This document shows, one piece after another, positions 11,596 through 21,890 of a stretch of 64,000 nucleotides of DNA. Source of the stretch: Bombardia bombarda. Taxonomy: Eukaryota; Ascomycota; Sordariomycetes; Sordariales; Lasiosphaeriaceae. The notes below the pieces were generated by a model. That model saw only the letters and a program-made list of their open reading frames with translations. It made no database searches and was not told the origin of the DNA. The translations under genes were made by a program, and so were the position numbers. Position 1 is the first letter of the stretch; every line of letters begins with the position of its first letter. The stretch covers positions 8,990,001-9,054,000 of the forward strand of contig JAULSR010000002.1 in NCBI GenBank assembly GCA_030512295.1, written 5' to 3'.

Positions 11596-12106
11596 ATGGC
11601 TTTTGCCGTCTTCTTCGAGGTAGAGTGGCGGTCGCTGGACATCTCCTTCGGTCAGGTAATTGTGATTGCACTCGGGGCGGTATGTTGATCCACATGCAAT
11701 CAATTGTATTGTACGTCACACAGTGAACTAATAAACTGCAGATAGTGTGTTATGTGTCTCTTCGCTGCCTCGTCCATGAACTTGACGTCAAACAGAGAAG
11801 AGATGGCAGCCCGCCTCCAACGCCACGGGACCCTGTACCACCACTACTTCGGGCAGCTGCTCACTCACGAGAAGGGCGGACAGCTCAATGAGCGAAATAA
11901 GCAGCAGTTCGAAATAATCATGCCACGGATAAGTGTTGGTGCAAAGATCGACACGATATATGTTGCGAAGGGGGTGAGTCAAACTCTTCGCTGCCAAAGC
12001 AATGTGGCGGTTTGACGTATAGGTAATGGAGGGTCAGACCTCTGCTTTGAGAGAGATTACAGACAGTGTACGGTTTCGGTCTGTAGAGAGATTGAGATGT
12101 CGTTAA
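11596..12106 (+). pseudogene. Small single-pass membrane protein, orphan, one-base frame break
   Basis: Three exons fit good splice sites: 11596-11679 (donor GTATGT), 11742-11973 (donor GTGAGT) and 12023-12106. Exons 1 and 2 join into a membrane segment, VIVIALGAIVCYVSLRCLV, followed by HELDVKQR. At about 11796-11803 the coding character moves to the next frame and continues as EMAARLQRHGTLYHHYFGQL to YVAKG, which splices in frame to exon 3 and a stop at 12104. The total is 400 bases, one more than a multiple of three, so one extra base accounts for the break; the intact product would be 132 residues. No family is recognised. The call depends on the splice fit and amino-acid character only. 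Confidence 0.42.
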
Positions 12107-12521
12107 TTTAAGCACCATATTCGAGACAAGTGTTTCATCTGCAAGAGAACGTCCAACAGCTCCCAAACCCTGCGCAAACTGAAACTGAAAGCGGTAAAGC
12201 GCTATCATCGAATTCGGACAGCTGAATCAATCAAGTTCGCCAACATGAAGTCCACAAGTTCAAAAGGAAAAAAACGACTTCTAATGATTCAATCTTGAAA
12301 AAAAATAGCACATTCTCAACCTGTAACCATTACAGTTGTGAAATGCCCCCAGACGGTTGGTAAATTAACAAATGTTAACAAGCGCAAAGGATCACTTCGC
12401 TCTACTGTCAATAACCTCAGGAAGTTAAAGTAGGATAAAGTGGATCCCAACTTTTGCTTAGACTAAGGCCCCACTCCCACGTAATGGACCCCGTTTCCCT
12501 ACTAAACTTCCATCAAATAAA
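12107..12521. other. Intergenic, no gene seen
   Basis: This is a short AT-rich region between the membrane orphan and the tRNA-Tyr gene, with no coding signal. Confidence 0.5.
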
Positions 12522-12607
12522 CTCCTTGTGGTGTAGTTGGCTATCACGTTCGACTGTAATTGATAAATCATATCGAAAGGTCACCGGCTCGATTCCGGTC
12601 GGGGAGA
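12522..12607 (+). tRNA. tRNA-Tyr (anticodon GUA) with 12-base intron
   Basis: The acceptor stem pairs CTCCTTG with CGGGGAG, the D stem is GTG/CAC, the anticodon stem is TTCGA/TCGAA, and the T stem is ACCGG/CCGGT, with discriminator A. The anticodon GTA is at 12556-12558. Twelve bases (12560-12571) are left over after position 37, as expected for the intron of eukaryotic tRNA-Tyr genes. The T loop starts with C rather than T at position 54, which is unusual. A T-rich run downstream could serve as the Pol III terminator. Confidence 0.82.
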
Positions 12608-13658
12608 ATCTCGTTTTGCTCTTTTTTGCCTTTTGATCCCTTAATCAAAGTTTACTCACCAAGACGAACCCCGGTACCCTTCGTGTTTTCGCTGTTCAAC
12701 CGACTTTTATCCAATCATCATTCAAATTTTATGCAAAAACAATCCTCACGCATTACCCCACTTTTGTTTTCCCCAACTCCGTGCCATTTTTGTCGATTCG
12801 CGTCTCTAGAATAGCGCTTTGGAATCGAGAGTGGTGCAGGATATTTTGAAGATGCGTACTACATTGTGATTCCTGTCGTGCTTCATTACAATGCAGACTA
12901 TAGTCGTTGTGGCGGTTTCGTGGAAGCTGACATGCTAAAGAAGGACGGCGAGAATGGATGCACTTCCGAAGAGTTGACCATACGTAGGTATCCAGACAGT
13001 ACTGGTACAATCTCCTCATAATGTAGGACAACTGGATTGGAGCTCATGCGGATAACCTAGAGAAAATGCTACCGTAGCAGTAAGGTATCACGGAGGGTGC
13101 AGGTCATGTATATGTCGATCCTAGTATGGGCCTAACTCCATGTTTGCTCAGCAGGAAACCTAAAGCTGTATTTGGACGTCAACGCATCGCCTCTCGATGG
13201 ATTATTCGCCAGATCAAGTCCTTCAGCTGGGATGAGAGACTGTTGTCAATGAGCACATTTCTCGCGCTTGCATATAATTGCTGCAGACAAGAGCGGTGGA
13301 ATTATACGTGATGATCGGGTGCATCTGTATCCCTTGATGCATCTATCACAAGGAAGAAGTAGGTAGGTACTACTGATTGACAAATTGTGTCATGGTTCTT
13401 TCCTGCACATTATTCGCGATTCAAAAATATTCATTAGCCGCTTTCAAGCATTTCTTGTCACTCGATTTCATTTGTTTCAGAGTCCAGGTCGGGAGCCTAG
13501 CTTTTTTGGTAAAGACCAGGGTACGGATAGTTGCAGTCTGCAGAAACATGTTGAGATTTTGCGCCTCGGTGTATATAATTGCAGCAAAAGCAGTTTGATA
13601 TGGCATGAATTCATTGCGTGAAGACATCAGAGCTCTGAAAGCGTCGCATCAACATGAT
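12608..13658. other. Intergenic, no gene seen
   Basis: This is the gap between the tRNA and the metabolite cluster. Short open frames exist but none has domain character or a convincing start with splice sites. Confidence 0.45.
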
Positions 13659-13805
13659 TTATTCCGCTTCATCCTCCTCGCTGGCGTCGATACGCTTACA
13701 ACATAGTTCAACGGTCTTCTCAAAACTGATCCGAACCTCCATGACTGGTCTCCAACACCTTGAGAATTTCAAGCGTTCTTTACCTACTGGCGCCTTGTGT
13801 GCTTT
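13659..13805 (-). CDS. Possible 3' coding fragment
   Basis: A minus-strand frame is open for 48 codons and ends in an acidic tail, RIDASEEDEAE, at TAA 13659-13661. The preceding residues (VMEVRISFEKTVELCCK) look coding. No start codon or upstream exon could be joined to it, so it may be the remnant of a gene that the prenyltransferase promoter now overlaps, or chance. Confidence 0.22.
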   Translation of the reverse strand, partial: KAHKAPVGKERLKFSRCWRPVMEVRISFEKTVELCCKRIDASEEDEAE

Positions 13806-13840
13806 TCAAGTATTTACAATTCACAAATCCTCGCAGGAGT

Positions 13841-15271
13841 ATGCCACCTCATACACTTCGGCTGACCAAGCTTGCAGAAGCCTCACAGGTTGCAGAAGCC
13901 GTCTACCAAACATGGCCGGGATATGTTTGGGCAAGCTTCAGTTGATGGGGCTGATCACACCCTTTGGAATACCGGCCCGGGGAATATGCTGTCGACCATG
14001 CTCAGCATGGCCGGCTACCCAGAAGGATCCCAGGCCATCCATCGAGCCTTCTTTGCCAACACGGTCGCACCCTCCCTTGGCCGGCACCCTGCGGGCTCGG
14101 GGATTGATGAGAGCGAATGGAAGAGCTTTATGACGGATGACAACACACCACTGGAGCTCAGTTGGAGCTGGCCGGCTGCCCAGGCCACACCCGTTGTGCG
14201 ATATTCGGTCGAACCCATTGGCTGGGGAGCAGGCACGGCATCTGATCCCCTGAACACTCACGCCTCGGTCGAGTTGCTTCGACAAACCCCGCCCCTAGCT
14301 CTTGGCGTCGACTTGACCTGGTATAGGTACTTCCTCACGACGCTGACAGTACCCTCAATCAGCCATCATGAGCTGGGACAGCATGGGTATGAGACCCTAA
14401 AAGATGCCGGCGCGCTATCGCAGTCGTTCATTGCCTTTGACCTGCAGAACAACAGCATGGTAGCCAAGTACTACTTCATGCCGGCGCTTAAGGCGCGCGT
14501 CACGGGAAAAACCACCCTCGAGGCAGTGCAAGAGGCCATCTTTGGGTTGCCGGGTGGAGCTGGTGACTCATTTGCGGCCCCCCTTAAAGCCGTTTCCGAC
14601 TACATGCACTCACTGCCCCCATCGGACAGGCCAGTGGTCGAGATAGTTGCCATAGAGTGCATGGATCCGTCCAAATCCCGCATCAAGGTCTACATCCGCT
14701 CGCAAAAGACAAGTTTTGCCGACATGCTGGATGTTATGACCCTTGGGGGCCGCACCGAACCCCTATCAGACAAGGCGCGGGCAGAAATAGCGGAGCTGTG
14801 GTGTGCTGTTTTCGGCATAGGCAAGACCGACAAGGCACTCTCTGACAGTTCTCTCCTCCAACAGAGAAAGCACCGCACAGCCGGCTTGCTGTATTACCTT
14901 GAACTCAAGCCGAACATGGCCCACCCGAAGTCCAAAGTGTACCTCCCCGCTCGGCACTATGCAGACAACGACGATCGGATAGCGCATGACCTATCAAACT
15001 TTCTAAGCAAAAGAGGCAAGGGCCTTGTTGGATGCGACTATTACGCAGGCGTGACGCGGCTCTTGTGAGTTTAATTTTTGTTCCCTCCCTACTCTGTATT
15101 AACAGCAAGCTGACTGTCTTAACATACTAAAGCAGGCACGGAAAGCTAGCTGACGGCTTGGGATTTCATACTTACATTACTTGCACCATAGATGGCGACG
15201 GTCCGGTCGTCACAGTGTACTTGAACCCTGGAAAATGTGGCAGCGGGATTCGGGGAACAGTTAGATCCTAG
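13841..15271 (+). CDS. DMATS-type aromatic prenyltransferase (frame break near N-terminus)
   Basis: The family is recognised from LWNTGPGNMLSTMLSMAGY, the VAPSLGRHP region, the substrate-binding Glu in PLELSWSW, repeated Tyr/Lys strands such as MVAKYYFMPALKARV, and the end HTYITCTIDGDG..VYLNPG. DMATS enzymes transfer a dimethylallyl group to an aromatic ring, usually tryptophan or tyrosine. Exons are 13841-15064 and 15136-15271. The sequence from ATG 13841 (MPPHTLRLTKLAEA) aligns in character with the family N-terminus but meets TGA at 13943; the rest is one base forward, beginning at an alternative ATG 13923. With one extra base near 13942 removed from the count, the length is 452 residues, typical of the family; starting at 13923 gives 425. 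It lies 2.5 kb upstream of the peptide synthetase, same strand, so it is a candidate tailoring enzyme. Confidence 0.85.
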
Positions 15272-16071
15272 ACTTAGTTGGTACTTAGGTGGTATGCAGA
15301 CTTGACGTCCATATCGTAAAGCAATGAACTCGGCATGCCCTCTACCCTGACGCTGCGTGTCTCGTATAGTAGCATCAACTGGCCAACCAGCCTTGTATGC
15401 GGTTAAAAAAATGCGGTCTACATGTAGGCGCCGCCGCTTCATAGCCTGCCATTGACGACACGCTTACTTAGTTCTAGAATACTATAGGACAGCGCTTAAT
15501 TGCAGTTTCGACTGAAGTCGACGAATGCAACTAGCTACTGTAGTGGATCTTACCTACCAAGGCTTGACGCGTCTTGTCAGTCGTTCTAGGCGCCTGCCAT
15601 GCCACGGTTGGATTACACATAGGATGTAACATGGACATCGAATTTGGCAAGCTGCTTGCGGCTGCCGCTTGCCATATATGCATCCAAGTACGCGAGTCCC
15701 GTCAGGATTGGCTCCTGCTCGCAGAATGCATTTGATAACAGCCACGAAACCCCAAAGGGTTTTATGCTCGGCCCCACATCCTTCCAAACAGATGTGCAGC
15801 CGGGGGCACTGCAGCGGGAAGTTTCAGCTGTCAACTTTCCAACTTGACGTAGTATTTGCTGTAGGTCTAGGCAGCGCGTTGAACCTTGCTGGCCCCACAA
15901 CAACGCAGTAACGTCGAATGATCGCTGGACAGTGATCCTCACTTGGGTTTTTGTCTGCAACTCGTCGCTGCCTGATCATGTTTTGACAGTTTCTGGCGAG
16001 GATGTGGCGTTTCTAGACGAGCATGGAGATAGCTGAAAGTTGCAGGTCTTGCAGCTTGAAAGAGTGGTGAT
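15272..16071. other. Intergenic, unassigned
   Basis: No recognised gene. A minus-strand frame at 15613-15960 has some coding character (FGVSWLLSNAFCEQEP, LAYLDAYMASGSRKQLAKF) but no start or partner exon, and could be a remnant. Confidence 0.35.
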
Positions 16072-16308
16072 GTGACTCTTTGCAGATCGTATGGAGATGA
16101 GGACATATGGTGTGATGATGTTGTCTTTGAGAACTGGGGCTGTCATGACAGCGATTTGATGATACTGTCTCCGAAAGGTCCGAAGTTAGCTGCCGACCAG
16201 ATTGAGAGGTTTGAAATGTGGAAACAGGCATGCCGAGATAGGCAGCTACAGGAAAATAGTGCTAATCTGGGGATCAAGAGGAAACAAGGCTGTGAATGGA
16301 AACAATGA
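16072..16308 (+). CDS. Possible C-terminal coding fragment
   Basis: An open frame, best read from about 16088 after a TTTGCAG acceptor-like site, encodes GDEDIWCDDVVFENWGCHD, then LMILSPKGPKLAADQIERFE and a basic end, with TGA at 16306-16308. The composition looks coding, but there is no ATG or upstream exon that I can join. It may be a decayed gene within the cluster. Confidence 0.27.
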   Translation: MTLCRSYGDEDIWCDDVVFENWGCHDSDLMILSPKGPKLAADQIERFEMWKQACRDRQLQENSANLGIKRKQGCEWKQ

Positions 16309-16489
16309 AGACGCAAAGCAAATGGTGTTGAGAAAACTGGCTGGGCAAGACAGACAGTAGCTTAAAGACGATCGTACCCAGCTCGTCTGATCTGACTGTC
16401 TCCCTCCAAATCACCAACAGCCGTTTCATAACTATCCAAACCAAACAATAATTCACCTCAAGCAACCCTTTGAAACCTCGAGATTCATC

Positions 16490-17017
16490 ATGGCCCCACC
16501 GCTGCAGAGATCAAGGCGCTCCTCACCCAGCAGTCTCTGCACGAGAACATCAAGTCCGGCGACTCTGGCTCTCTGCTGCACTTTGGTGGCCTCGAGACCA
16601 TCTTTGCCGATGACATCGTCCTCGAGATTCCCGGCCTTGGGATCAAGGTCCAGGGCGCTGCTAAGATAACTGGCGACGATGTGCACCCCGACATTCCGTC
16701 TGCCAGCGATGTCATCCACCCGGACCACCCCATTGAAACCCCCCCTCCTGTCGTCATTGGCGGCGGCGATGAGGACTGGGCCACTGCTATCCTGAACAGC
16801 ACGGCCAAGACCCACCATGGTAAGTGTGCCGATGACATGTTAATAATCAGTTTGTCTGCGTGTGGATGGTGCCCTAATCGTTCCTCATAGGCAAGGATTG
16901 GGACCACGAGACCGTTGCTCTCATTCACTTCAACACTGAGGGCAAGATTGACCTGCTGAGGGCTACATCGACACCACCCACGTCCAGGAGCACATTGCGG
17001 CCATTGCTGCCAAGTAA
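16490..17017 (+). pseudogene. Small SnoaL-like (NTF2-fold) protein with two frame breaks
   Basis: Two exons fit: 16490-16819 (donor GTAAGT) and 16891-17017. The reading frame is lost right after the start: from ATG 16490 the run CCCC at 16494-16497 is one base short of giving an N-terminus that flows into EIKALLTQQSLHENIKSGD. The next stretch reads DDIVLEIPG, VIGGGDEDWA, and across the intron GKDWDHETVALIHFNTEGKI. A second one-base loss in a GGG run at about 16962 separates this from the family-like end YIDTTHVQEHIAAIAAK, stop at 17015. With both bases counted the protein is 152 residues, the size of single-domain SnoaL-like proteins, some of which are cyclases or isomerases in metabolite clusters. 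Its place between the prenyltransferase and the synthetase suggests a cluster role, if it is functional. Confidence 0.6.
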
Positions 17018-17813
17018 AGGATGGCTTGGGGGAGATTGAGGCGAACTATGACCTTGGCATGCATGTGGACGATGGGAATGTGTTGAAGTGTTGAAACCTA
17101 CACTCGTTGAAATCTGATTTGTTAGCTATCTATCTTTGAAATTGAAATAAACCCCAAGGTCATATACATACTGCAGCCACATGATGGGCATACTTCTCCA
17201 TGCCATCAATAACTGACCTCGCTGTGTTAGCGGGATTCTAAGAATTGCTCACTTACCGCCATGAAAATGAGCAACCATACTTGGCTCATAGAACAGAACA
17301 GTCAATCCTGGAAAGATCTATCCCAGGGGGTTAAAGGCGAAGGTAGTGGATAAAGAGGATCAATGTGGTTTCGTGACTTGTCGTGACTGTTAAAAGACTG
17401 GATTTGCTAAAATGTAGAACGAAAGTGGACTAAGCAAAGGAAACGGAACCTGGAAGTGAATCGGAAAGTACATCATGGATGCACCTCCTATTGGAAGTCA
17501 GCGGAGTGCCCCGTCATCCGTATGCACCTTCCCAGCTGAAGTGGCCTATTTGCAGCGACGCACTTTCCCCATGATGCCCAATGTTCCTACCTTACCTTAG
17601 CGAGTTTAGGTACCACATTTACAGGTAGCGCTTGCCTACACTCTTGTATTTCTCTTGCTCTTCCCCAACCCAGACTTTAACCCAGACTTTACGTCGGACG
17701 TTGTTCCTTCCTCCTATGTGCCCCAGTGCTCTCTCATACTGGGCGATCAGACCACCTGGAATTGCCCCACTCACTCACACCACTACCCGAACTTTTGCCC
17801 TAAATCTCAAACC
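17018..17813. promoter_or_regulatory. Upstream region of the peptide synthetase gene
   Basis: This 796-base stretch carries no gene. The last 200 bases are C/T-rich (CTTGCTCTTCCCC, CTTCCTCC) like fungal leaders. The coding frame is open for 53 codons above ATG 17814 but contains no earlier ATG, so 17814 (context ACCATGG) is the start. No regulator binding motif could be named with confidence. Confidence 0.5.
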
Positions 17814-20800
17814 ATGGACAGTGCCACTCGCGTCATACAGGAACCAGACGCCCACAGCTCGAAATCGCCGTTCTGGTCCAAACACCTCGACGGTGTATCC
17901 TGCATATTCCCCAGACTCTCCGAGGACTCATCATGCGACCAAGCCATCACCAATCTGCCATCGATCCAATATCAACGTGTGCAGTGCTTCCCTTCTGCTA
18001 CCGCCGATACCACCCTCAGCATCCAGGTTGATGGCACACGCCACACAGACCTTTACTGTGCTGCTTGGGCTATACTTCTCGGTCGATACCTCGGCACAGA
18101 TCGAGTCTGCTTCGGAACAGTGGAGGAATTGACGACGAGCCCCTCGCCGTGCTACTACGCATGCCCCGTTCTGCTCACAAGGGATGAAAATGTATCATCC
18201 GCGATCCTCGAATGTCGCAAGTCACTGGAAACTTCTCGCCCCTACGGGTTTGATACACCTTCTGCCTTTCATGAGGCGATCGGCCTTCCGCGCCAACCTT
18301 GCTTTAACACGGCAATATGGCTTGTCAATCACCGTCTGGCGAATTCTAACTCGGACTTGAATGGGATTGATGGTCCTGATCTGTCACCATTTCCACTGAT
18401 CTTGGTCGTATCCGAATCAGCAGCACCAAACGTTCCGGAGTCCTGCTACCTTCAATACTCGCCGTCTTTGCTTTCTGACTCTGCTGCCTCACTCGTTGTC
18501 TCCAACTATCGCACTATCCTCGCGGAGCTTGTCTCCAATCTGGACGTGCCTCTTAGGAATCTGCGCACACTAAGCCTCGACGACCTTGCAAAGACATGGG
18601 GCTGGAACAAATCTTGCCCTAGCGCTGTCAATCATCTCGTTCATGACATCTTCAAACAAAATGTTGTCTTGCGCCCTCAGGCGCCGGCCATCCACGCGCG
18701 CGACGCATCTTTCACCTACCAGGAACTTGACCATGTTTCCAATGTCCTGAGTCAATTTCTCGTCCATAAGGGCGTGGGGCCCGAGGTCGTTGTGCCTCTA
18801 TGCTTTGAGAAATCTCCTTGGGCGACGGTTTCCATGCTGGCGGTTGCAAAGGCTGGAGGTGTCTTTACCTTCCTGGATCCTTCTCACCCGCCTGGGGTTC
18901 TTCGGGACATTGTGCGACATACCAATGCTGACATCATTCTCTCCTCCGCCTCCGGCCTTGCCATTTGCGAGGGCATCCTCCCCGTATTCGAAGTGAGCCT
19001 CAGAAGCCTCCAAGTTTTACCTCGGCTTTTCGACCCGCCGCAGGGATCTGTCGAGCCATCGAATCTTCTCTACATCGTCTTTACCTCTGGAACTACTGGA
19101 AAACCCAAAGGGATTTGCGTCGAGCACTCCAGCTATTTGTCTAGCGCCCTTCAGTTTGCGAATGTTACAGGCATCGGTCCATCAAGCCGAGTGCTCCAGT
19201 TTGCGTCGTATAGCTTTGACGCCAGCATCCTGGAGAATTTCACGACGCTAATTTCGGGAGGATGTGTGTGTATCCCAGACGACGAGTCACGAGGCAAGGG
19301 TATTGCCCACATTTTGAACGAATTCCACGTCAACTGGGCTTTTCTCACTCCATCTCTGGCCAAACTGGTTAGCCCAAATGCAGTCCCGAACCTCAAAACA
19401 TTGCTACTTGCTGGCGAAACCCCATCCAAGGCCAATGTGGATACATGGGCTGGTACTGGTGTCCGCTTGATGAATGGCTACGGCCCTGCTGAGTGTTGCA
19501 TCGCATCAGCGGTTCATCCGTCACTGGATACCTGCACAGAGGCGGCTAATATAGGATGGTCTGTGGGTGGGCTACTATGGGTGGTGGACATGAACGATGC
19601 TCACCAGCTTGTCCCTGTTGGTGCCGTGGGGGAGCTTGCAATCGAGGGTCCTCATTTGGGAAGGGGGTACCTCAACGACCCCGAGAGGACAGCGAGCGCC
19701 TTTCCCGACTCTCTTCGCTGGACAGCAGACTTCTCTCCTTCGCGCAGCCGACGAGTGTACCTGACTGGCGACCTTGTGAGACAAAATATGGATGGCTCGG
19801 TCATCTTTGTCGGTCGAAAGGATACACAGGTCAAGCTCAGAGGGATGCGCATCGAACTCGGCGCAGTTGAGCAGCACCTTTCCGCTGACGGATCGATATT
19901 GCTGGCTAATGTTGTAGCTCCTACTCTTGGGGCATGCAAGAGTCGTCTTGTAGCAGTTCTATCATTTGAGGGTGGGAACAGCGCTGAATCAGATGACGGT
20001 GCCTCGGGCATTCATGTGTTGACATACCACGGGCGAGGCACCAAGTCAATGCGCCAGTCCGTCCGTGATATTCGAGACAACCTCGCGTATAAGGTACCAG
20101 GATACATGGTTCCATCGTGCTGGTTCGTTCTTGGATCATTCCCTCTGATGCCATCCGGAAAGATTGACAGGGCAAAAGTTAAAAAGTGGATCGAAGGGAT
20201 GGATTCCAAGGAAGTGGCCGAAAGCGAGTGCTTGCTGGATCAAGATTCTTTGGGAGTCTCCCCCGATAATACGCCTCTCATCTTACTGCAGGCGATCCGA
20301 CGCGCAGTTGGTCATGTGCTTGACCTACCAATCGATTGTGTTATCCCGACGAGGAGCTTTATTGGTCTGGGAGGCGACTCTATTTCAGCTATGCAACTCC
20401 TGTCACAGTTACAGATCAATAACATCATTGCCAAGGTTCGGGATATTCTTCGGTGCGCGTCAATTACTGAGCTAGCGATTCTTGTGGAACCTAGTCACCA
20501 GAACGTCAATGCAGTTCAGGTCAAAGAGGTCTACGACATCCCATTCGATTTGTCGCCCATACAACGGCTTTACTTCCAATGGGAACCGGAAGGGACTCGG
20601 TATAAAGGTGGCAACAGATTTAACCAGAGCTTTCTTTTGCGTGTAAAGCAACGAGTCTCCTCGTCACTTTTGGCAGCGGCATTGAAAGGTCTGGTTAAGA
20701 GGCATTCATCACTTCGGTCTCGGTTCGTCAAATCTTCGAACCTCTCGGGTGGTGAGATTTGGCAACAAGTTATTTCTACGGATGTCGAAAATTCACACCA

Positions 20801-21890
20801 GTTTGCTATGCATCGCATATCGGAGGTTGATGAGATTGACGGCATCATCCACAGAAGCCATTGCGCAATCGACATGTTCAATGGCCCTCTGTTTATCGTG
20901 GACCTCATCAATGGATCACAAGACCAGTTGCTTTCTATGATCGCCCACCATGCTGTCGTCGATCTGGTATCGTGGCGTGTCATTATACGAGACCTGGAAC
21001 TCGTGCTACAGGGTGAAACCTTGCCACCACAGCTTTCACTCCCATGGCAGGTCTGGTGCGGGCTCCAAGAAAACTATGCTCAGCAAAATCTGCCCCCAAG
21101 AGTCGCTTATCCACACTATAGCAAGATTGCTTCTGTTCCTGTGGAGTACTGGGGTATGGAGAGTAGACATAACCTGATGAAGGACGTCGCAACAACCAAA
21201 ATCCAGCTGGACGCGGTCGCAACTACCTTTTTGATGAACCCGGATTATTACCAGACTCTCCGGGCACAGCCTGTTGATCTATTTCTCGCCGCTATCTTCC
21301 ATTCCTTTAACCATGTGTTTCCGGACCATGGCACACCAACTATCTTCCGCGAATCGCATGGCAGGGAGCCTTGGGATGACTGGATTGACATTTCCTCAAC
21401 AGTGGGCTGGTTCACTACCATGTATCCAATTCAAATTGATTCGGGGAGACATGACCTCCGTGACACCGTTCGGCGGGTCAGGGATGCCCAGAGGCGAGTG
21501 CCAAGAAACGGGTGGCCGTACTTCGCCTCACGCTATCATAATCTCAAAGGAATGGAAGATTTCTCATTGCCGCCCATGGTGGAAATTATCTTTGACTTTC
21601 TTGGCCGTTATCAGCAACTTGAAAGGGAAGACGGCCTGTTTGAGCAGCAATCATGGGAGAACTCGGACGTGGGCCCGGAATTTCATCGCCCTGGGCTTTT
21701 CGAGGTCACAGCTGAGATTATCCGAGGCTCTCTGCAGCTCAGATTCGATTACAACAGCAACATGCATCATCAAGTCAGAATAACTGAGTGGGTTCAAGAA
21801 TGTGAGAAAGCATTATACACCATTGTGTCAGAACTTGGCAAAATCCGCGACGAAGCCACTTTGGGTCAATTGCACGCCCTGAGTGATTAT
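17814..21890 (+). other. NRPS module 1: partial C, A1, T1, E
   Basis: The N-terminal 280 residues resemble the second half of a condensation domain (DLYCAAWAILLGRYLGTDRVC) without the HHxxxDG motif, as in other fungal starter modules. A1 has GRKDTQVKLRG and LMPSGKIDR. By eye alignment to the gramicidin synthetase pocket the specificity code is about DALFLAGIAK; the substrate is not assigned. The carrier Ser is at about 20380. The E domain keeps HHxxVDxxSW and FDFLGRY, so a D-configured first residue is expected. Confidence 0.8.

Noticed and set aside
17655..17813. 53-codon extension upstream of the synthetase start
   Set aside because: There is no ATG in it; the first in-frame ATG is 17814 with good context.
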